The notes: a model not told the origin generated them from the sequence alone. A stretch of 64,000 bases of DNA from Acholoe squamosa (GCA_949317995.1 OX439052.1:38813932-38877931), one strand, 5' to 3'; positions 1-13,080 are shown, counted from the stretch's first letter. Program-made: numbers and translations.

Positions 1-836
1 CACTGATTTAGAGGTATCAGATTGCTTTAAAAAATAGAATATAGGTACATATTGGCTTGATGGACACATCCATCATGACAACAGAAAATCACCAAGATTA
101 GCTAAAAATTCCAGCTTTAATACATGTAGTTCCAAATCACATAGTCTTTCATGTCCATTACAAGTACCTTCTCTGTTATAGTATATATCTTCATAATGAT
201 ATTGATACAGAGAAATGCTTTTTAGACAATCAATTCTTTATTTGGTGCTTATTATCTTTGAACGCTGATGACAATACTATGACACAGTTAAGCATACCTC
301 CATCATCATTCTATAGTCTTTAAGAAATGAGAGTACAAAATATAGAGTGAGTTTGGGGATACATTAAGAAACTTTATGAATCACATAATATCACAATTCC
401 ATATTCCACATTGTCATTAGATTGCGAATTAATATAACACAGAAATATTGATTGTCTGTTTTGGGACTGGGTATCATGGATTCTTTTAGCTGAAAGGGAA
501 ATCAGTAGCAGGTAATGTTGGCCAAAGAGATCAGGATTATCAATTTTAAGTAAGCTCAGGTGTGCCAGTCCTTTAGAGTGTTTCAGACTGTAATCATCTA
601 GCAATGTCTAGTGGAAGCTCTAGATATCTAATCATTGTCTAACAATTTAAGTGAATTCTGCATGGACCTGGGAAAATTGATATTAATTTTCTCTATGCAA
701 AGCTGATTTTGCACTCCCTTTATCGCTGTCAAGGATTGCGATTTCTATTTTACTTTGTAATACATAGAATTTGAAATACATGATTTTTCATATGTTAATA
801 GAAAAAGGTTTCTTTTTAACAATATTGTCAGTGTCT
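1..836. other. AT-rich intergenic DNA, nothing recognised
   Basis: No coding exon, RNA gene or clear repeat is visible. The stretch lies downstream of the first PhyH gene, so its right end probably includes that gene's 3' UTR. Confidence 0.4.
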
Positions 837-2798
837 TTATCGAATAATGGGTCTGTCTCCACCATTTGGTTTGCCATCATTAAAATCATACTCAAGATCA
901 CCAACAAGCAACCTGGCCTTTTCAGTCTTAGCTATTTCTGGTAGTTCATTTACTGCATTAACCTCAGGTGGATCGGGTATTTTGCGGAATGTTTCAAAAC
1001 CTTGTGCTGCCCAGTGCCTTGTAAGAATGAGTTCCTTATATGCATGCTTCTTTGCAGCTATTTCTTCAGCATTTGCCCATATGGCTGGCACCATACATAC
1101 AAATACCACATAACGCCATCTCCCCGGGTGCTTGCGGTTCCTCTCTGGCTTCGACCCTGCATGAACAGTGCGTGAATCCCAAAGTACAATCCCACCCTTA
1201 GGTACCGAGATTTTTCTCACACTACACCCTTTGTCTTTATACCATTGCCTTTCATCCTCTTTTAAGACCAGATGCTCATAAGGAGGGGTCGGTTTATTTC
1301 TTGCCGCATAAAACTCTTTAAAGAAATTTTGTGAGCCATTCATGACAGCAAGACACCAGTCATCTTCATCTGCATCCTCAAGATATACGGCTCCTTGGTA
1401 GGCATGGAGGCCCTCTTTCTGTGGCCCTTGATCAAGATGTAAACGCATACTTCCACCCTCGTCAGCAAATCTTTCATAACCCATCTCTGGTGGCTGTCCA
1501 ATGGCTATTGCATCTACACTTGTCATTAGTTTTGCAGTTCCCCAGAGGGACTCGAAGACAGGGGCTGCTTTCAATCTCGTCATCCAAGCTACTGGGTGGA
1601 AACCACTGTTGAATGCATGGATTAATGATGAGCCTTTTCCAGGCATGCTATTAGGACTGAATTTGTCAAGCCATTGATGGAGATTGGTGATGTAATCATC
1701 ACATTCCTCAGGAGTTAGGACTCCGGGTATAACAGCAACACCATCACGTGCTAATTCTTCCTTTGCCAAGATAATCCTATCCTGAAAACTGCCTCAGGAA
1801 AAAAAAAACTGCAATTAAAGACTCACAATTCCTCACTATCATACATTGGTTATGATGCCTTGGACCAATTAAACTGGGCTGGCATGATGTTCTATACATG
1901 TAGGTGACCTGTTGAGAATTCCCAGTTCTTACTCAAAATAACTGATTCACAGACATTTTAACTATGTAGGCTGAGAGGAATGCTGTCGTCACAGATTCCT
2001 CCATAAGATAAGGTTATATACATCGTGCATATAGGATTAAATAGAGCAACCATAGCAGTATGCATGTGTGGTCAGGAGTGCATTTCCTAAAACAAAGTAC
2101 AACTATAGAAATAACTGATATGACTAAGAAGGCCATCTGTCATATAGTGCAGTACGTTGTACCAAATAGCCTTTTAATATCTTGCACAATTAGGTTGAGG
2201 AAGTTACACTGCTCTAGGCCTAAGGCAAACTTTCACTTTATATGACCAGGCGGTTATTTTGCTGTACAGGTGTTTTTAGTATCACTAGAAAAACTCAAGT
2301 CATGCAATGTTAAGATATATGCCCCACAATATTACGTCCCCTATGGACCCTTTGTTACAGGTGTGAAGCATGCAGCACTAACAAAAGTCCCTTGGTTAAA
2401 GCTAAGGGATTTTTTTGTCAGATGACAGAGATTTTTGCCTGGAGGCAATTTCTTCATTAACTACTCCTGCAACATTCAAGTCGTACCAAACATTACCATA
2501 GGCATAGCATTGACATTTCAAATCGTAATGCTGTGTGAGGTCGTAGTTCACTAAGAAATTACCTCCAGTCCTGCATGCTTCAGGCCTGTGACAACTGTTT
2601 GTAGGGCTGGTATTGCATTGTGAAGTAAGCCTCCTGACTAACCTGTCTGCATTATGAGAAGAAGTGAGTTCTTCACATGAGTGCGTGGTGCTGTCACAGC
2701 TACCATTGGGCACCTCTGTAGACTGACATTGACGGTTAGTGACGAGCAGGATTAGTAAAACCAGTAAGCAACAACATTGTTTAGACATGTTGTAGAGT
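837..2798 (-). CDS. PhyH-family dioxygenase 1 with hydrophobic N-terminal exon (two exons seen)
   Basis: This is a phytanoyl-CoA dioxygenase-like Fe(II)/2-oxoglutarate oxygenase; its substrate is unknown. The catalytic exon is 837-1788 and the upstream exon is 2643-2798. The Fe-binding facial triad is visible as LHLDQG (His and Asp) and TVHAGS (distal His), followed by a basic RWRYVVF strand that fits the oxoglutarate-binding side. The catalytic exon has no ATG at its 5' end; the frame continues up to a splice acceptor, so an upstream exon is required. The 2643-2798 exon ends at a GTTAGT donor in matching phase 2. It encodes MSKQCCCLLVLLILLV, a signal-peptide or signal-anchor segment, then EVPNGSC. 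Using the ATG at 2788 the protein is about 365 aa. The paralogue at 18.4 kb has the same exon boundaries and phases, which supports the join. The exon also starts at an acceptor-like site, so a further 5' exon may exist. Confidence 0.75.
1789..2642 (-). other. Intron of PhyH gene 1
   Basis: This is the inferred intron between donor GTTAGT (minus strand, at 2642) and the acceptor ending at 1789. The first 240 bases stay open in frame with the upstream exon and would encode a cysteine-containing tail if retained. The remainder shows nothing recognisable. Confidence 0.55.
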
Positions 2799-2963
2799 CT
2801 GGAGAGAAAACACATTCAATTTGTCAATATGGAGGCTAACTTATGTCAAGTGCAGTCACATTCAGTGTCAGCGGTTGCTTGCATGCAGGGCCCACATTTT
2901 TCAAACATAAGAATCTTCAGAAAAATCAGAGTTGAGCTTTAAAATTTGGTATATGGTGCCTCA

Positions 2964-3180
2964 AGCGTTAAATCCACTAGGACACAGCTAATGCGTCAGC
3001 GATGCATCTGTTATGGGGGCAATCGCATGCGTCTCAGCCGTGCGTCTGGTCGTGCGTCTTAAAAAAAAACTCAGCTTCATGGGTCTGCGTCTACAGAGTG
3101 TGCGTCTGTAGCAGACGTGTGGAAGACGCACGCCTGAGACTACTTCGACTACTTCGTGGAGAGGAAAGTCGGTGGTGTTT
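2964..3180. repeat. Left subterminal repeat region of the Harbinger element
   Basis: The left end carries at least eight TGCGTC or GACGCA motifs, for example around 2992, 3029, 3042, 3054, 3087, 3101 and 3125. The right end (about 9,010-9,290) carries a similar set. Such subterminal iterations are typical binding sites for Harbinger proteins. Confidence 0.7.
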
Positions 3181-3205
3181 GGAAATCTTTGCTACTGAAA
3201 ACATT

Positions 3206-4977
3206 ATGTCACGCAAAAGAAAACAGGTTGAGATTCAGGCACAGGCGGAGTCTATAGAAGAGGAACGTCTGCAGAATCTGAGGAACCTGGCAGCCTATGT
3301 CATCATGGATGATGACTTGGATGACGACTACATCTTGCGCAACCACAAGGTGCAGAGGTCACACACGGATTGGATGCACCCATATCTGCGTTCAAGGAAG
3401 GAGGAAAGGATGAAAAGATCCCTTGCCAGGCTGGAAGAGGATTTTCTGAGGGTGAGAATTTTTTATGCTGTTTTACCAGTACATTTATTGTCATCCCCAT
3501 GTCACAGGTCAATGTCGACATAAGGCCTAGTCTTATGCCTCTGTTATTTTTTATTTTCATGTAATTAAAACATATCCATAAAAAGAATTGGCCATGTCCT
3601 CAAAAACAATTTCAGATGCACACTCATGAGATGGAGTCTGTATGGACCCCTATGTAAAAAGTGTTATCTCTTTGAAAACCATAAACCATACAGGCATGTC
3701 ACCAGAGGTGTACAAGGACCTGCTAGAGATGGTGCGACCGTACATCACATACCAGGACACATCTCTCCGTGATGCAGTCACAGCTGAGGAGAGGCTGAGC
3801 TTGACTATTAGGTATCTGACACGAGGTAAGCAGTTCGAGTCTGTACAGACATAAAAGGGTGAAATTATTTTTAATTATGTGTTTTTCCTCTCCAGGAGAC
3901 AGTGTTAAGACTCTTCACCAGGGTTACCTTGTAGGTGAGTCGACGGTGCTACCCATAGTGAGAGACACTTGCAAAGCCATCTTCACAGCCCTGCATGAAA
4001 CCTACTTGAATGTATGTGTCATTAGATTATGTTGATGTTCCCCCCCCAAAAAAAAAGAAAATAAAGTATATCTCTGCTAAGAAATGTAATAAAAGGAACC
4101 ACTTTAATACTGTCTGTGACATGGTAATAGACCTTTCATTCCATATAAAACTCTTCAATAAAAAAAATTCCTGAAGTCTGACTGTGAGAGTAAAAGAATT
4201 ACCCATGTGGACAAGCGCAAGTCTAAGCCTGCTTCTATCTGACTGTGATTTTTTTTTTATGTTTCAGCCGCCTACCACAAGGGATGAGTGGATTAGCCAT
4301 AGCTAAAGGGTACCACGACAAGTGGAACATGCAACATGTTCTGGGTTCTTTGGATGGGAAGCACATCCGGATTAAGAAGCCAAAGAAGTCTGGTTCGAAC
4401 TATTACAATTACAAAGGATATTACAGCATAATTCTGTTTGCCTCAGTTGATGCAGACTATAAGTTCACATATGTGGATGTCGGAGTGGAAGGTAAAGCAT
4501 CAGATAGCACTATCTGGAAGAACTCCTCTTTTGCTCAGGATATTGATGCCGCAGGTAACCCCCTTAATGTGCCAGAACCCTCAACATTTCCAGGTTTCAA
4601 CGGGGACTTATCATTTTCTTGCTGATGACGCATTTGAGATGAGTTAGAGACTTATGAAGCCATATCCCTCCTCCAAACTCACCCCCCAGCAGAGGATATT
4701 CAAATACCGCCTCAGCAGGTCTAGACGGTGTGTGGAGAATGCCTTTGGGATCCTGGCCACTCGTTTCAGGATTTTCCGCCGAGAAATAGAAATGGCTCCA
4801 GAAAATGTGGACATTATAGTACTGGCATGTGTGGCTCTGCATAATTACCTTAGAACGGTGGCCCCAGGAGCATACCTTCCAAGTAAGCTTGCGACTGGGA
4901 GGGGAAAGACTACAAACAGCACAAAGGTCTGTGGCGTGCAGAGAAGGTCCTCCCAGGCGGAAAGCCTACTTCTGTAA
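3206..4977 (+). pseudogene. Harbinger DDE transposase (HARBI1-like), multi-exon, disrupted
   Basis: The start ATG at 3206 opens an exon ending near 3450 at a GTGAGA donor. Later exons cover about 3,640-3,826, 3,897-4,012 and 4,267-4,977, joined by consensus GT/AG sites. The DDE_4 nuclease signatures are present: LGSLDGKHIRI holds the first catalytic Asp, ADDAF the second, and RRCVENAFGILA the Glu. The conserved PPTTRDEW block at about 4,268-4,291 is in a different frame from the following AIAKGYHDKW block, which implies a 1-base indel near 4,292. A second frame change lies near 4,610 just before ADDAF, and an in-frame TAG sits at 4,645-4,647. The transposase is therefore dead in this copy. 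Confidence 0.85.
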
Positions 4978-5083
4978 GCAACCGATCAGACAGGGTCAAG
5001 ATAATGAGGAACAATCTCGTGGGATGGTGACTGACCAAGGAGGGAGAACTTCACAAACAGTGGGATGTTGTGATGCAACATGA

Positions 5084-5410
5084 CTTCTACTTAGAGCGCT
5101 AAGTGTGGACCCCGGAGTCAATTAACTTTAGTGTGTGGGCAGTAATGACAATGTCAGAGACATTTCCTTTTCATCTAAGTAAGTCATGTACATGTACATG
5201 AGTCAAACTTATGTATGCATATCATTCAGATAGAAATAAAGAAATAGTATGATTTACAACAAAAACATGAACCTTTATTAAAGAAATCAACACAAGTTCT
5301 TGAACTGGAATATACTGTCGCTTAAGGCACTTTTGTGATACATGTGTACGCTTCTCCCTTCAGTAAGGCAGGATATAAGGAACTCTAGCCCTGCTAAGTG
5401 AACAAACATG

Positions 5411-5478
<68 letters not shown>

Positions 5479-6130
5479 GCATATATTTAATTATTTATGT
5501 TTTACTTCAGTACCCGTATGTGTTTAAATGCAGAGTCATGAGATCGTGATCCTTGAGGGAAAGTCTTTCATACATGTACACTTTTAGTTTGTAGACGCTG
5601 ATTGTACTGTCATTTAATATACAGACGCTCACCTTTTTAAGTTAAGTCCTAGAATGTCGAGAGAACCAAAAAAAGAAAAATCATGAGTTTGAATCATGCA
5701 TCATTCATCTAAAACAAAAGGTTCTTGACCACCAACTGTAAAAACTTGGATAAATACTTGTTATAGTAACATAAGACATGAACATGTAATTTTCCATATT
5801 AAGCACCGCGCAAGGTTTACTTGCAGAATTATATAAATAAACACAAAGTTCTTTTCCTTTTTTATACAAAATGTTCAAACAAATTTGTGTTGTCTTGTGT
5901 TATTTGACACCTTCCGTCTTTTATGCATAATCATCATGAACGACAAACATGAATCAAGTTTACTTAGAAGGCCAGTCCCCATCTAATGCATCATACGCCA
6001 TGTTAGTGACATGGTGCATGAACTTTCTATGCAGTTTCGGTGACATCTGCTCTACCTGTCAGACTAAAGAGTCAGCCCACAGTTGGGCAACGGATGAAAC
6101 AGGGTCTGAGGTAAGAGGCTGACTAGTGGG
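5084..6130. other. Non-coding centre of the Harbinger element
   Basis: This AT-rich stretch between the 3' ends of the two convergent transposon genes contains the microsatellite above and no other recognised feature. Confidence 0.5.
5418..5475. repeat. (AT)n(GT)n microsatellite
   Basis: A run of AT dinucleotides changes into a run of GT dinucleotides inside the Harbinger element. Confidence 0.95.
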
Positions 6131-6137
6131 TTTGGGT

Positions 6138-8898
6138 TTAGACAAAACTTCTACCATTTTTTCTAGGTTTTCGGATTTTTTTTTCCATCATCCTCAATAC
6201 TGGGTCGTTCTTGGCCTTCTCGGCTTTCTTTTTGTCCAGCTCAGCCTCACAAGCACGACTATGGTCAGGTCCTTGCTTGGTGTACCAATTTGCAGACGGG
6301 GTTTCCACACCATAGTCAGTAGACCTGTCCTCCATGGAAGACTCCTTTCCTGTGTATGGTTGGTAGAGAGAAGCTCTCTGGGAGGAGCCATCCTCAGAAT
6401 AATGCAGGCCAGATTTCACTTCTGCTTTGCTAAACAACCTTTTGTACCTATCCAAGGCTGTTTCCTGGCCCTTACCTTTGCTTGAGGTCTGATGCAGCCC
6501 TTTGCCTGCACCTTTCACAGTGTCTTTGGAGGTAGAAGCTGCAGGTGCTGTATCCTTGTAGCTGGATGATTGTCCCAACTTAGCAGGCTGACTCTGTTTC
6601 TTCTGTGGATTGCGTGGTGGACTCAGACGCTTAGATCGGTGTGCTGCAGCCTGCGTCTCAATGTGTTGGTTTCTGCTATAATGTTTTTCACTAGACTGGA
6701 ACACAGGACCTCACCCTCATCGTCTTCCTCATCCTTACCCTCACCCTCACCGTCTCCTTCACCTTCATCCTCATCTTGATCCGACTCTTGAGCTAGTTGT
6801 TCTTGTTCCTGCTTCACCTTCCGGAGCTTAGGTTGGAATGGTATCTGAGACAACCCCTCCAAGTTCTAGTCAGTCTGAAAAAAAGGAAATTTTTGCACTC
6901 TCTGTCTAATATTATTTACCATGACATCTTAACCCTTCATGAGCTTCAACAAAAAAAAACACCACTACAATTATAAATCATGACTAAAAACAAGGGACCT
7001 CTTTGTTTTCACCAAAAATGCAGACTTAATTATTTTTTTAAGGTTATATATATAGGAACTTGATTGAGATTTTTTGGGGGAAAATAGACTTACACAGAAG
7101 GGGGCTAAAAGTTATAAATTAAAGCACACTCTTACCTCTAAGTCGATACCCTGGGAAGCTGTTCCCTTTGACTTAGGGGTAGATGTGAAGGTGGCCTTCC
7201 CGGGGCTGCGTCAAGAGTAGGTGTTGTAGGTTTCGTTCTGGTTCAAGTAAGCTCTTAAGTACCCGACCAACCTGCATATCTCCTTCTGTCGATGGGTTTT
7301 ACCTACAGCAGCTGAACCACTTTTAGCAGTTTTCAGTATCTTGGAGTACATGTTTCGGAGATTCCTCATCCTGATTTCGATTTTCTTTGCTGGAAAAAGG
7401 GACAAGCAATATCTTGCAGCCAGATGTTTGTATAAAATGAACCAATGTTTTAAATTTGTATTATTTCAAATACTTTAGTTATGAAACTGTCAACCAAATA
7501 CTTAAGGTCAGGTTTTTATTGAATAGCCTATGTTAAGTATTGAATAACAAAAAAACATATAGGAAACAGGGATTAAAGGAACAATAAAATAATTACTCAC
7601 GTGGAACCTTAAGAATAATTGCCATTTTGGCGTAGATCAAATGCTTCACAGATGCCACCCGATAGCCATTAGCCCTTATATCATAGTGAGCTCTCTCCTG
7701 TTCCCAGAGCCTGCATAGAGTCTCATCATGGGTAGGGTCTTCTGTCCACCAAGTTTCCATATCCTTGTCTTCAAATCTCAAGTCAAATTTGGATGGAGTC
7801 ATTTTCATCATAGTCGATTGGAGGTTGGCAAGGTCCTCTGCGTCTTGGTCTACCTCTTCGCCTTCTTTGTCTTGTTGATCCTGGTCTAGAACTGGATGTT
7901 TTGTGTAATCACCATGACCTTAGAAGAGAAAAAAAGAGAAAAAACACACTTTTTCACATAAAAAACAATTTACAGCAAAATGACTTCAAAGGAAAGCTCA
8001 AACATAAAATTAAACCGTCTTTGCACAAAAGGTTCTTAATATGTAGGCATTTGGTACATTTTTATTTGTTTTCAGGGGAAGTAAAGGTGAAAAGAAAATA
8101 TTTAATTTTTTATAATAGACCTTTGCTTAACCTTTTCTTAAAAGCCAACAGAAATAACTTCCAGTTAGGTTGGGAAACAATAAATTTCTATTTTGCATGA
8201 TGTCTTTCATGGATGGCTTCTGACATCAATATTAGGGTCCAGACTCAAACTTATAACTCACCTTCCATAGTACCTTGAGATCGGTTCAAGATATCTTCCA
8301 TTTCTTCCTAGGTTGGATTGTCCTCACTGTTGACATCAAGCTCATCCTCCTTGGATTTAGCTGCCCTCTTGCGGGAACGTTTTGATTAAGGCATCTCAGG
8401 CAGAAGGGACTGCGACTGAGAATCTGACTCACCCTCTCCTGACTCTTCTGACAGTCTTTCAAACTGCAGGGATTTACTAGATTTATGACGTTTAGTTTCT
8501 TCTCCATGTAAAAGAATGTCTTCTGTCTGGCCCTTCAGGCGGGGGGATATGCACAGCTTACCTCGACCTGTCACAGAATTATCACACTGGGGTGTACCAG
8601 GAACGTTCTCTTCATCGCTCTTGCTGTCCTCTTGTACAGAAGCAGAAGGTGGAGTCGACTTCTTTGGCCTACCCCTCTTCTTGGAAGGAGGGACACCCAC
8701 CCAAGCTTTTGATTTGCCGACCTTCTTAAACCACGGGGAACTTCTAGTAGGCACAGGAGCCGCCTTCCTTGCCTTTAAGGGAGTGCTAGAAGAACCAACC
8801 TTCTTCTTTCCTGCCTTCTTTGTGTCTTTGAGGCGGGCTGTCTGAGATTTCATCGATTTCTTCCTCTTTGGAGGCACGTTTGGTCTGATGGGAAGCCA
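6138..8898 (-). pseudogene. Harbinger MADF/Myb-like partner protein, multi-exon
   Basis: The minus-strand partner gene of the Harbinger element begins at the ATG near 8,898 (MASHQTKRASKEEE). It continues through a Lys/Ser-rich basic region (about 8,390-8,880) to a MADF-type DNA-binding domain split over two exons. The first half, CRLWEQERAHYDI to YAKMAIILKVP, lies at about 7,608-7,811; the second half, KKIEIRMRNLRNMYSKIL to VGYLRAYL, lies at about 7,225-7,390. An acidic low-complexity exon (about 6,650-6,860) and a polar tail (6,138-6,704) follow. Harbinger partners bind DNA and help carry the transposase to the nucleus. Exon joins were not traced completely, and internal stops are likely because the transposase is already broken. 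Confidence 0.6.
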
Positions 8899-9300
8899 TT
8901 TTGGTTTTCTGTTTGTACGGACAGACTAGGTCACATGATACGTTCACTACAGTGGCGCCAACGTGCATGAAGGAGAGGAACTAGAAGTTGTGTTTATCTC
9001 ACACTAGATGGAGCGCCCTTCGGCAGATGCATAGGCAGACGCATGGAAATATCTAATTGCTTTTGATATTTAAATACAGAGGTATGCGTCTGTTTGTTTC
9101 TGACTTTCATAAGTTTATTGACGCACGCATGACAAAAATCTGCTTCCACTCATGTGTCTGCCGTGCATCTGTAGACGCATGGAGGATGCATGGGAGACGC
9201 ATGGACAGTGGATCCAGACTCAACCCTATGTGTCCTTTTCTCATGCGTCCATTTTCAGACGCACGCATGGCCTATGCGTCATAGTGGATTTACCGCTTCA

Positions 9301-9948
9301 GGGAGTCAATGATCATACAGGAAGTTTCCGTTTGAAGAGCTACATTTTCTAACCATAAAGTTGTTTTGTTTTTTTACGTAACGCTAAGCCTCCCAAGACT
9401 TTGAGTTAGTTGGTAGGCATAATGGCCAGAAGTTTAATACAATACTGAAAACTATGGCCGTTAATGGTGAATAAAGCTGTACATTATGTGACATGAGTCT
9501 GATCATTCAATAAATTTCTCTGTATACAGGTGACCTCAATTAGAAAGGAAATACAGAGTGACTTACCAAACTGTCCCACAGGACATCTCCATGATAAAAG
9601 TATTGTGATCTCTGGGTTAGGGTACAGACCTATGTGGTGGCCTAACAGATGGGCCTCATCAGTATTGCAGAAAACTGAAATAAGGTATATATAATAATAT
9701 AGTTAATAACCATCCCTTTAATGAGCACTGCATTGAGTTTTTAATGTATATTCCCAGTTGCTATGATGCATGAATGCTGTCCTGGCAGTTTACAACTGAT
9801 GCATTCAGTTTTGATGCTGATGCTTCTTAAGAAGTGCTTCACAACAACTCAGGGTGGGGGTCGGCATCATGCATGGGTGGTTGCAACATTGGTTATCAGA
9901 CTCACCATGGTTATGTTCATGCACCATGAATATTGATCTCATCTATCT
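9301..9948. other. Intergenic, nothing recognised
   Basis: Directly right of the Harbinger target duplication. No coding potential beyond random short frames, and no repeat identified. Confidence 0.4.
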
Positions 9949-10111
9949 CAGTGGCAGATCCAGGATCTGGAAAAGGAGGGGGCGCGGACCAAAAGCAGGG
10001 GGTGCACCCCTTATTTTTGAGCAAATTTTGGGGTTCAAAATATGTATTTAAACTCTAAAGTACTGGAAAAAGGGGGTGGCGTGCCCGCGTCCCCATCTAA
10101 ATCTGCCACTG
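9949..10111. repeat. MITE, 163 bp, CAGTGGCAGAT termini
   Basis: The stretch starts CAGTGGCAGATCC and ends ATCTGCCACTG, a terminal inverted repeat. The CAGTGGC start is typical of hAT-derived MITEs. An exact 8-bp target duplication was not found. Confidence 0.65.
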
Positions 10112-12015
10112 TTATCTGACAATAAAGGTCTGAATCAAATGGCGCCAGCGATTTTGCTAATTCCATCATCATTCCATGACCTACGGAATCGTTGGGAATC
10201 ATGACGGAATGCTGATGATGGAATCCTGAATGACGGAATGACCAACAGCAAATGAGACTGAGACTAATTAACAGGATAGCCACTTAGTGCCGCTAAAGTG
10301 CTGTAAAACACAAATCGATCATGAGACTAATTAAAGGAAAGACTTCCGGGTACAGCTTACAGTTATGCATACTGGTCTGTATAAGAGAGGACTTACACTG
10401 ACACAGTCCCTGAGCTCTCCTCCCAACGTCACTACCCCCCCCCACCCATCCCTCTCCTCGCTCTGCTGTGCTCAGATTCACTAGAATTAGATTCACTAGA
10501 AATGTTTTTCATTTTCATTTTCCACCTTATTTCAATTCTCTCATATCAAAATCTATGGACTTGAGCAAGTCTAGAGAGGACTGAATAAGTTGCATCTTAA
10601 GTGCGTAGAACAACCATAATGCTGAGAAACAATGAGAGTTGTGCCCCCTTCGAGGAGACAACCATGCTATACCAGTATGTCCAGCTATTGCGGAGTGTTC
10701 TAATAGAATATGAGAAGCTGTACATAGTAGTTTTACTGCTTAGCTGTAATTGAAGAATTTCCATATAGACTTACTTCTTTATAGGTCGTACAGGTAGTAC
10801 TCCTCCTCCGTAGTGTGTGTGTAAACGTGCCAGTGAATGTTTAATATATGGTGGGCTGTACACATACTGCTGAAAATACCAAACTGGTTAGTGGGTCACT
10901 ATAATAAACAGAGTATAAGAACTAGGCCATCTGCTAAGTTATGTTAATCAAAATGGCTACTAGACCTTTCTTTTTACCATGAGAGTCATCATTATTTTGA
11001 AGCCCCCCCCCCCCTGCCCAACTCCATCCTAGCCTTTACTGCCATACCTGCAGACAGATACATGTTATGGCCATTGATCAACCGCTGTTCCATAGTAGGA
11101 AACAGCCGGAAACAGTTGACTGGAAACAGTTACTCTGGTGCCCTGAGGTATAAACCCTCAGGGTACCACAGTACAGGAAGCAGCAAAGCATAATGTATAT
11201 CCTTGCAGAGTGAGAAGTTATAGGTACAAGTGTATGTAGACAGTCAGTACTTGGCAGGTATCCAAGCACAGACACTCTCCTAACATCGATCTAGTTAAGC
11301 ACTGGTTCCACAGGCTTAAATCGGTCAGATAAGCACTGATCCGACCAATTTTTTTTATACTTTTGATATATCATAAATCGTCGGATTAGGGCTTTCCCGA
11401 CAGATTCCACGCCTGTAGAACCAGCGCTTTACCCCATTCAATATCTGTTTGGAGAGTGAGCTGGTAAACGTTACACAATCCACGCTGGTTTTCTGTGCCT
11501 GAGCAGAAATAGCACAGGCAGAATTCAATACGCTATCTCGGCAGTAGTGGCTATTGCACAATATTTTGGACATGTCCTTACCCATGACAGGCATACACTA
11601 TGGTAAGGTGGAAGGGGGATACTATAATCCAAAAAAGTGTACATGAAGCGTCAGTCAGTATCTATATTCCTAATTCATACAACTTGACTATTTATTTTTA
11701 AGAACAGGTGGGGATGGGCTTTTGTATGGATGTGCGGAAAGGTTTCTCCCCGCAACCAAATCTCGAGAGTGATATTTTTTTTGCACCCCACAATACCTAG
11801 AATTTTGCACCCTTTTAGTAGTGTGCAGACCTTTCCAATAACAGATAAGATAGTACCCCTGTCAGAGGTGGGAATCCCCCCCCCCCCTTTGTTATAAAAA
11901 AACATATCAGTCTCCCTTCCTGAAAACTGGTCCGTTACTGAGATTTAAACCTTTCTAAATTTATGTTTTATTCTATAATCATTCAATATCAAGCACTGAA
12001 ATGACACATTAGTTA
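10112..12015. other. Intergenic, no gene recognised
   Basis: Short open frames here lack recognisable domains and codon bias. About 10,160-10,245 holds an inverted pair of ATTCCATCATCATTCC-like segments. Poly-C tracts occur near 10,434 and 11,003. Confidence 0.4.
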
Positions 12016-12483
12016 GGGAATAATGCACGGGGCATGGCTGTGGGAGTGCTCTAGACTGTATTGAGACATCGAGGGGCCTTATGGGCCTCGAGATGTCTCA
12101 ATACATAAGCAAATGTCCACGACCAGTGAATAATTTTACAGCGTATTCACCAAGGTGGGGCTGCCCGTATTCAACAAAGCCGTTATACGGCTGAGTTGAA
12201 TGCGGGCAGCCCCACCGAGGTGAATACGCTGTAAAATTAATCACTGGAGTGGACATTTGCATTTATGTCATGGCCTAGGGGGTTATTTTGCTTTTAAATA
12301 AAGAAAAACAGCTCAGATCTGTTCAAAATCCAAGATGGCGGACACCCATTGAATACGGACACATTGTATTCAATGCCCCCCATTGAATACTGCGATTCTA
12401 GTACTAATCTATAGTGACGTTCGTATCAGCCATGACATGAAGTCTAGAGCACGACGGCAGCCATGACCAAGTGCATTATTCCC
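12016..12483. repeat. Foldback element with nested inverted repeats
   Basis: The outer arms start GGGAATAATGCAC and end GTGCATTATTCCC; the similarity extends about 50 bases inward. A second pair of arms of about 70 bases sits inside (about 12,112-12,183 and 12,190-12,262), almost meeting at the centre. GTTA occurs directly on both sides (12012-12015 and 12484-12487) as a possible target duplication. No coding content. Confidence 0.8.
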
Positions 12484-13080
12484 GTTATGATACAGAAAAA
12501 TAACCCATCAGCCACCTGACAACATATGAATATCAATTGTGAAGTCTAAATGTGAGATGAAGTTGACCTCCTGTGCTGGGAGTGCATTACCCATCTAGAT
12601 AATGCATGGTCAATCAGCCAATCAGAACGCAGCATTCAGGAAAATGCACTCTAGTTTCGCCCAGCAATGTTATAACGATCAATAGTAAACTATCAATATT
12701 CAGATTAGTGACCATTATCAATGTATTCAGGACGAAACCGCTACTAATAATGTCAGCTATAATTTACTGTTATTTTCATGGTAACCTCTGTCCATTTATT
12801 ATTGTGTAGAGTACCTCCCCCTCCCTCCACCATTTCTTCTGCTCCACCAGTTTATACCTAAACGTCCCAGGTATTTCACAACAGGTTGATATGGCTTGTG
12901 GCCCACCATATATGGTGTGGGGAGTGCTATGGGAAGGTGTAGGGAGTGCTATACGATTACATATATAGAGACTAGTACCAGGATCATCATCATTATATCC
13001 ATACCCAAGAAGTAAAGCTGTAAGCAGAATAAAACCCATAGGGAATCAAAGTTGAACAAGTTAATATAACTTCAAGGGAT

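Larger units (their letters stand above)
2964..9297 (+). mobile_element. PIF/Harbinger DNA transposon, decayed, with TIRs
   Basis: The 6.3-kb element is bounded by imperfect terminal inverted repeats: AGCGTTAAATCCACTA on the left, and the reverse complement of AGCGGTAAATCCACTA on the right. A 3-bp direct repeat TCA (2961-2963 and 9298-9300) flanks it, the target-duplication size of the superfamily. It has the two-gene organisation of Harbinger: a DDE transposase on the plus strand and a MADF-type partner on the minus strand. Both ends hold many copies of the short motif GACGCA/TGCGTC in both orientations, probably transposase or partner binding sites. Confidence 0.85.

Noticed and set aside
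11675-11905. Short minus-strand frame of 76 aa
   Set aside because: No domain, homologous neighbour or splice context; compatible with chance.
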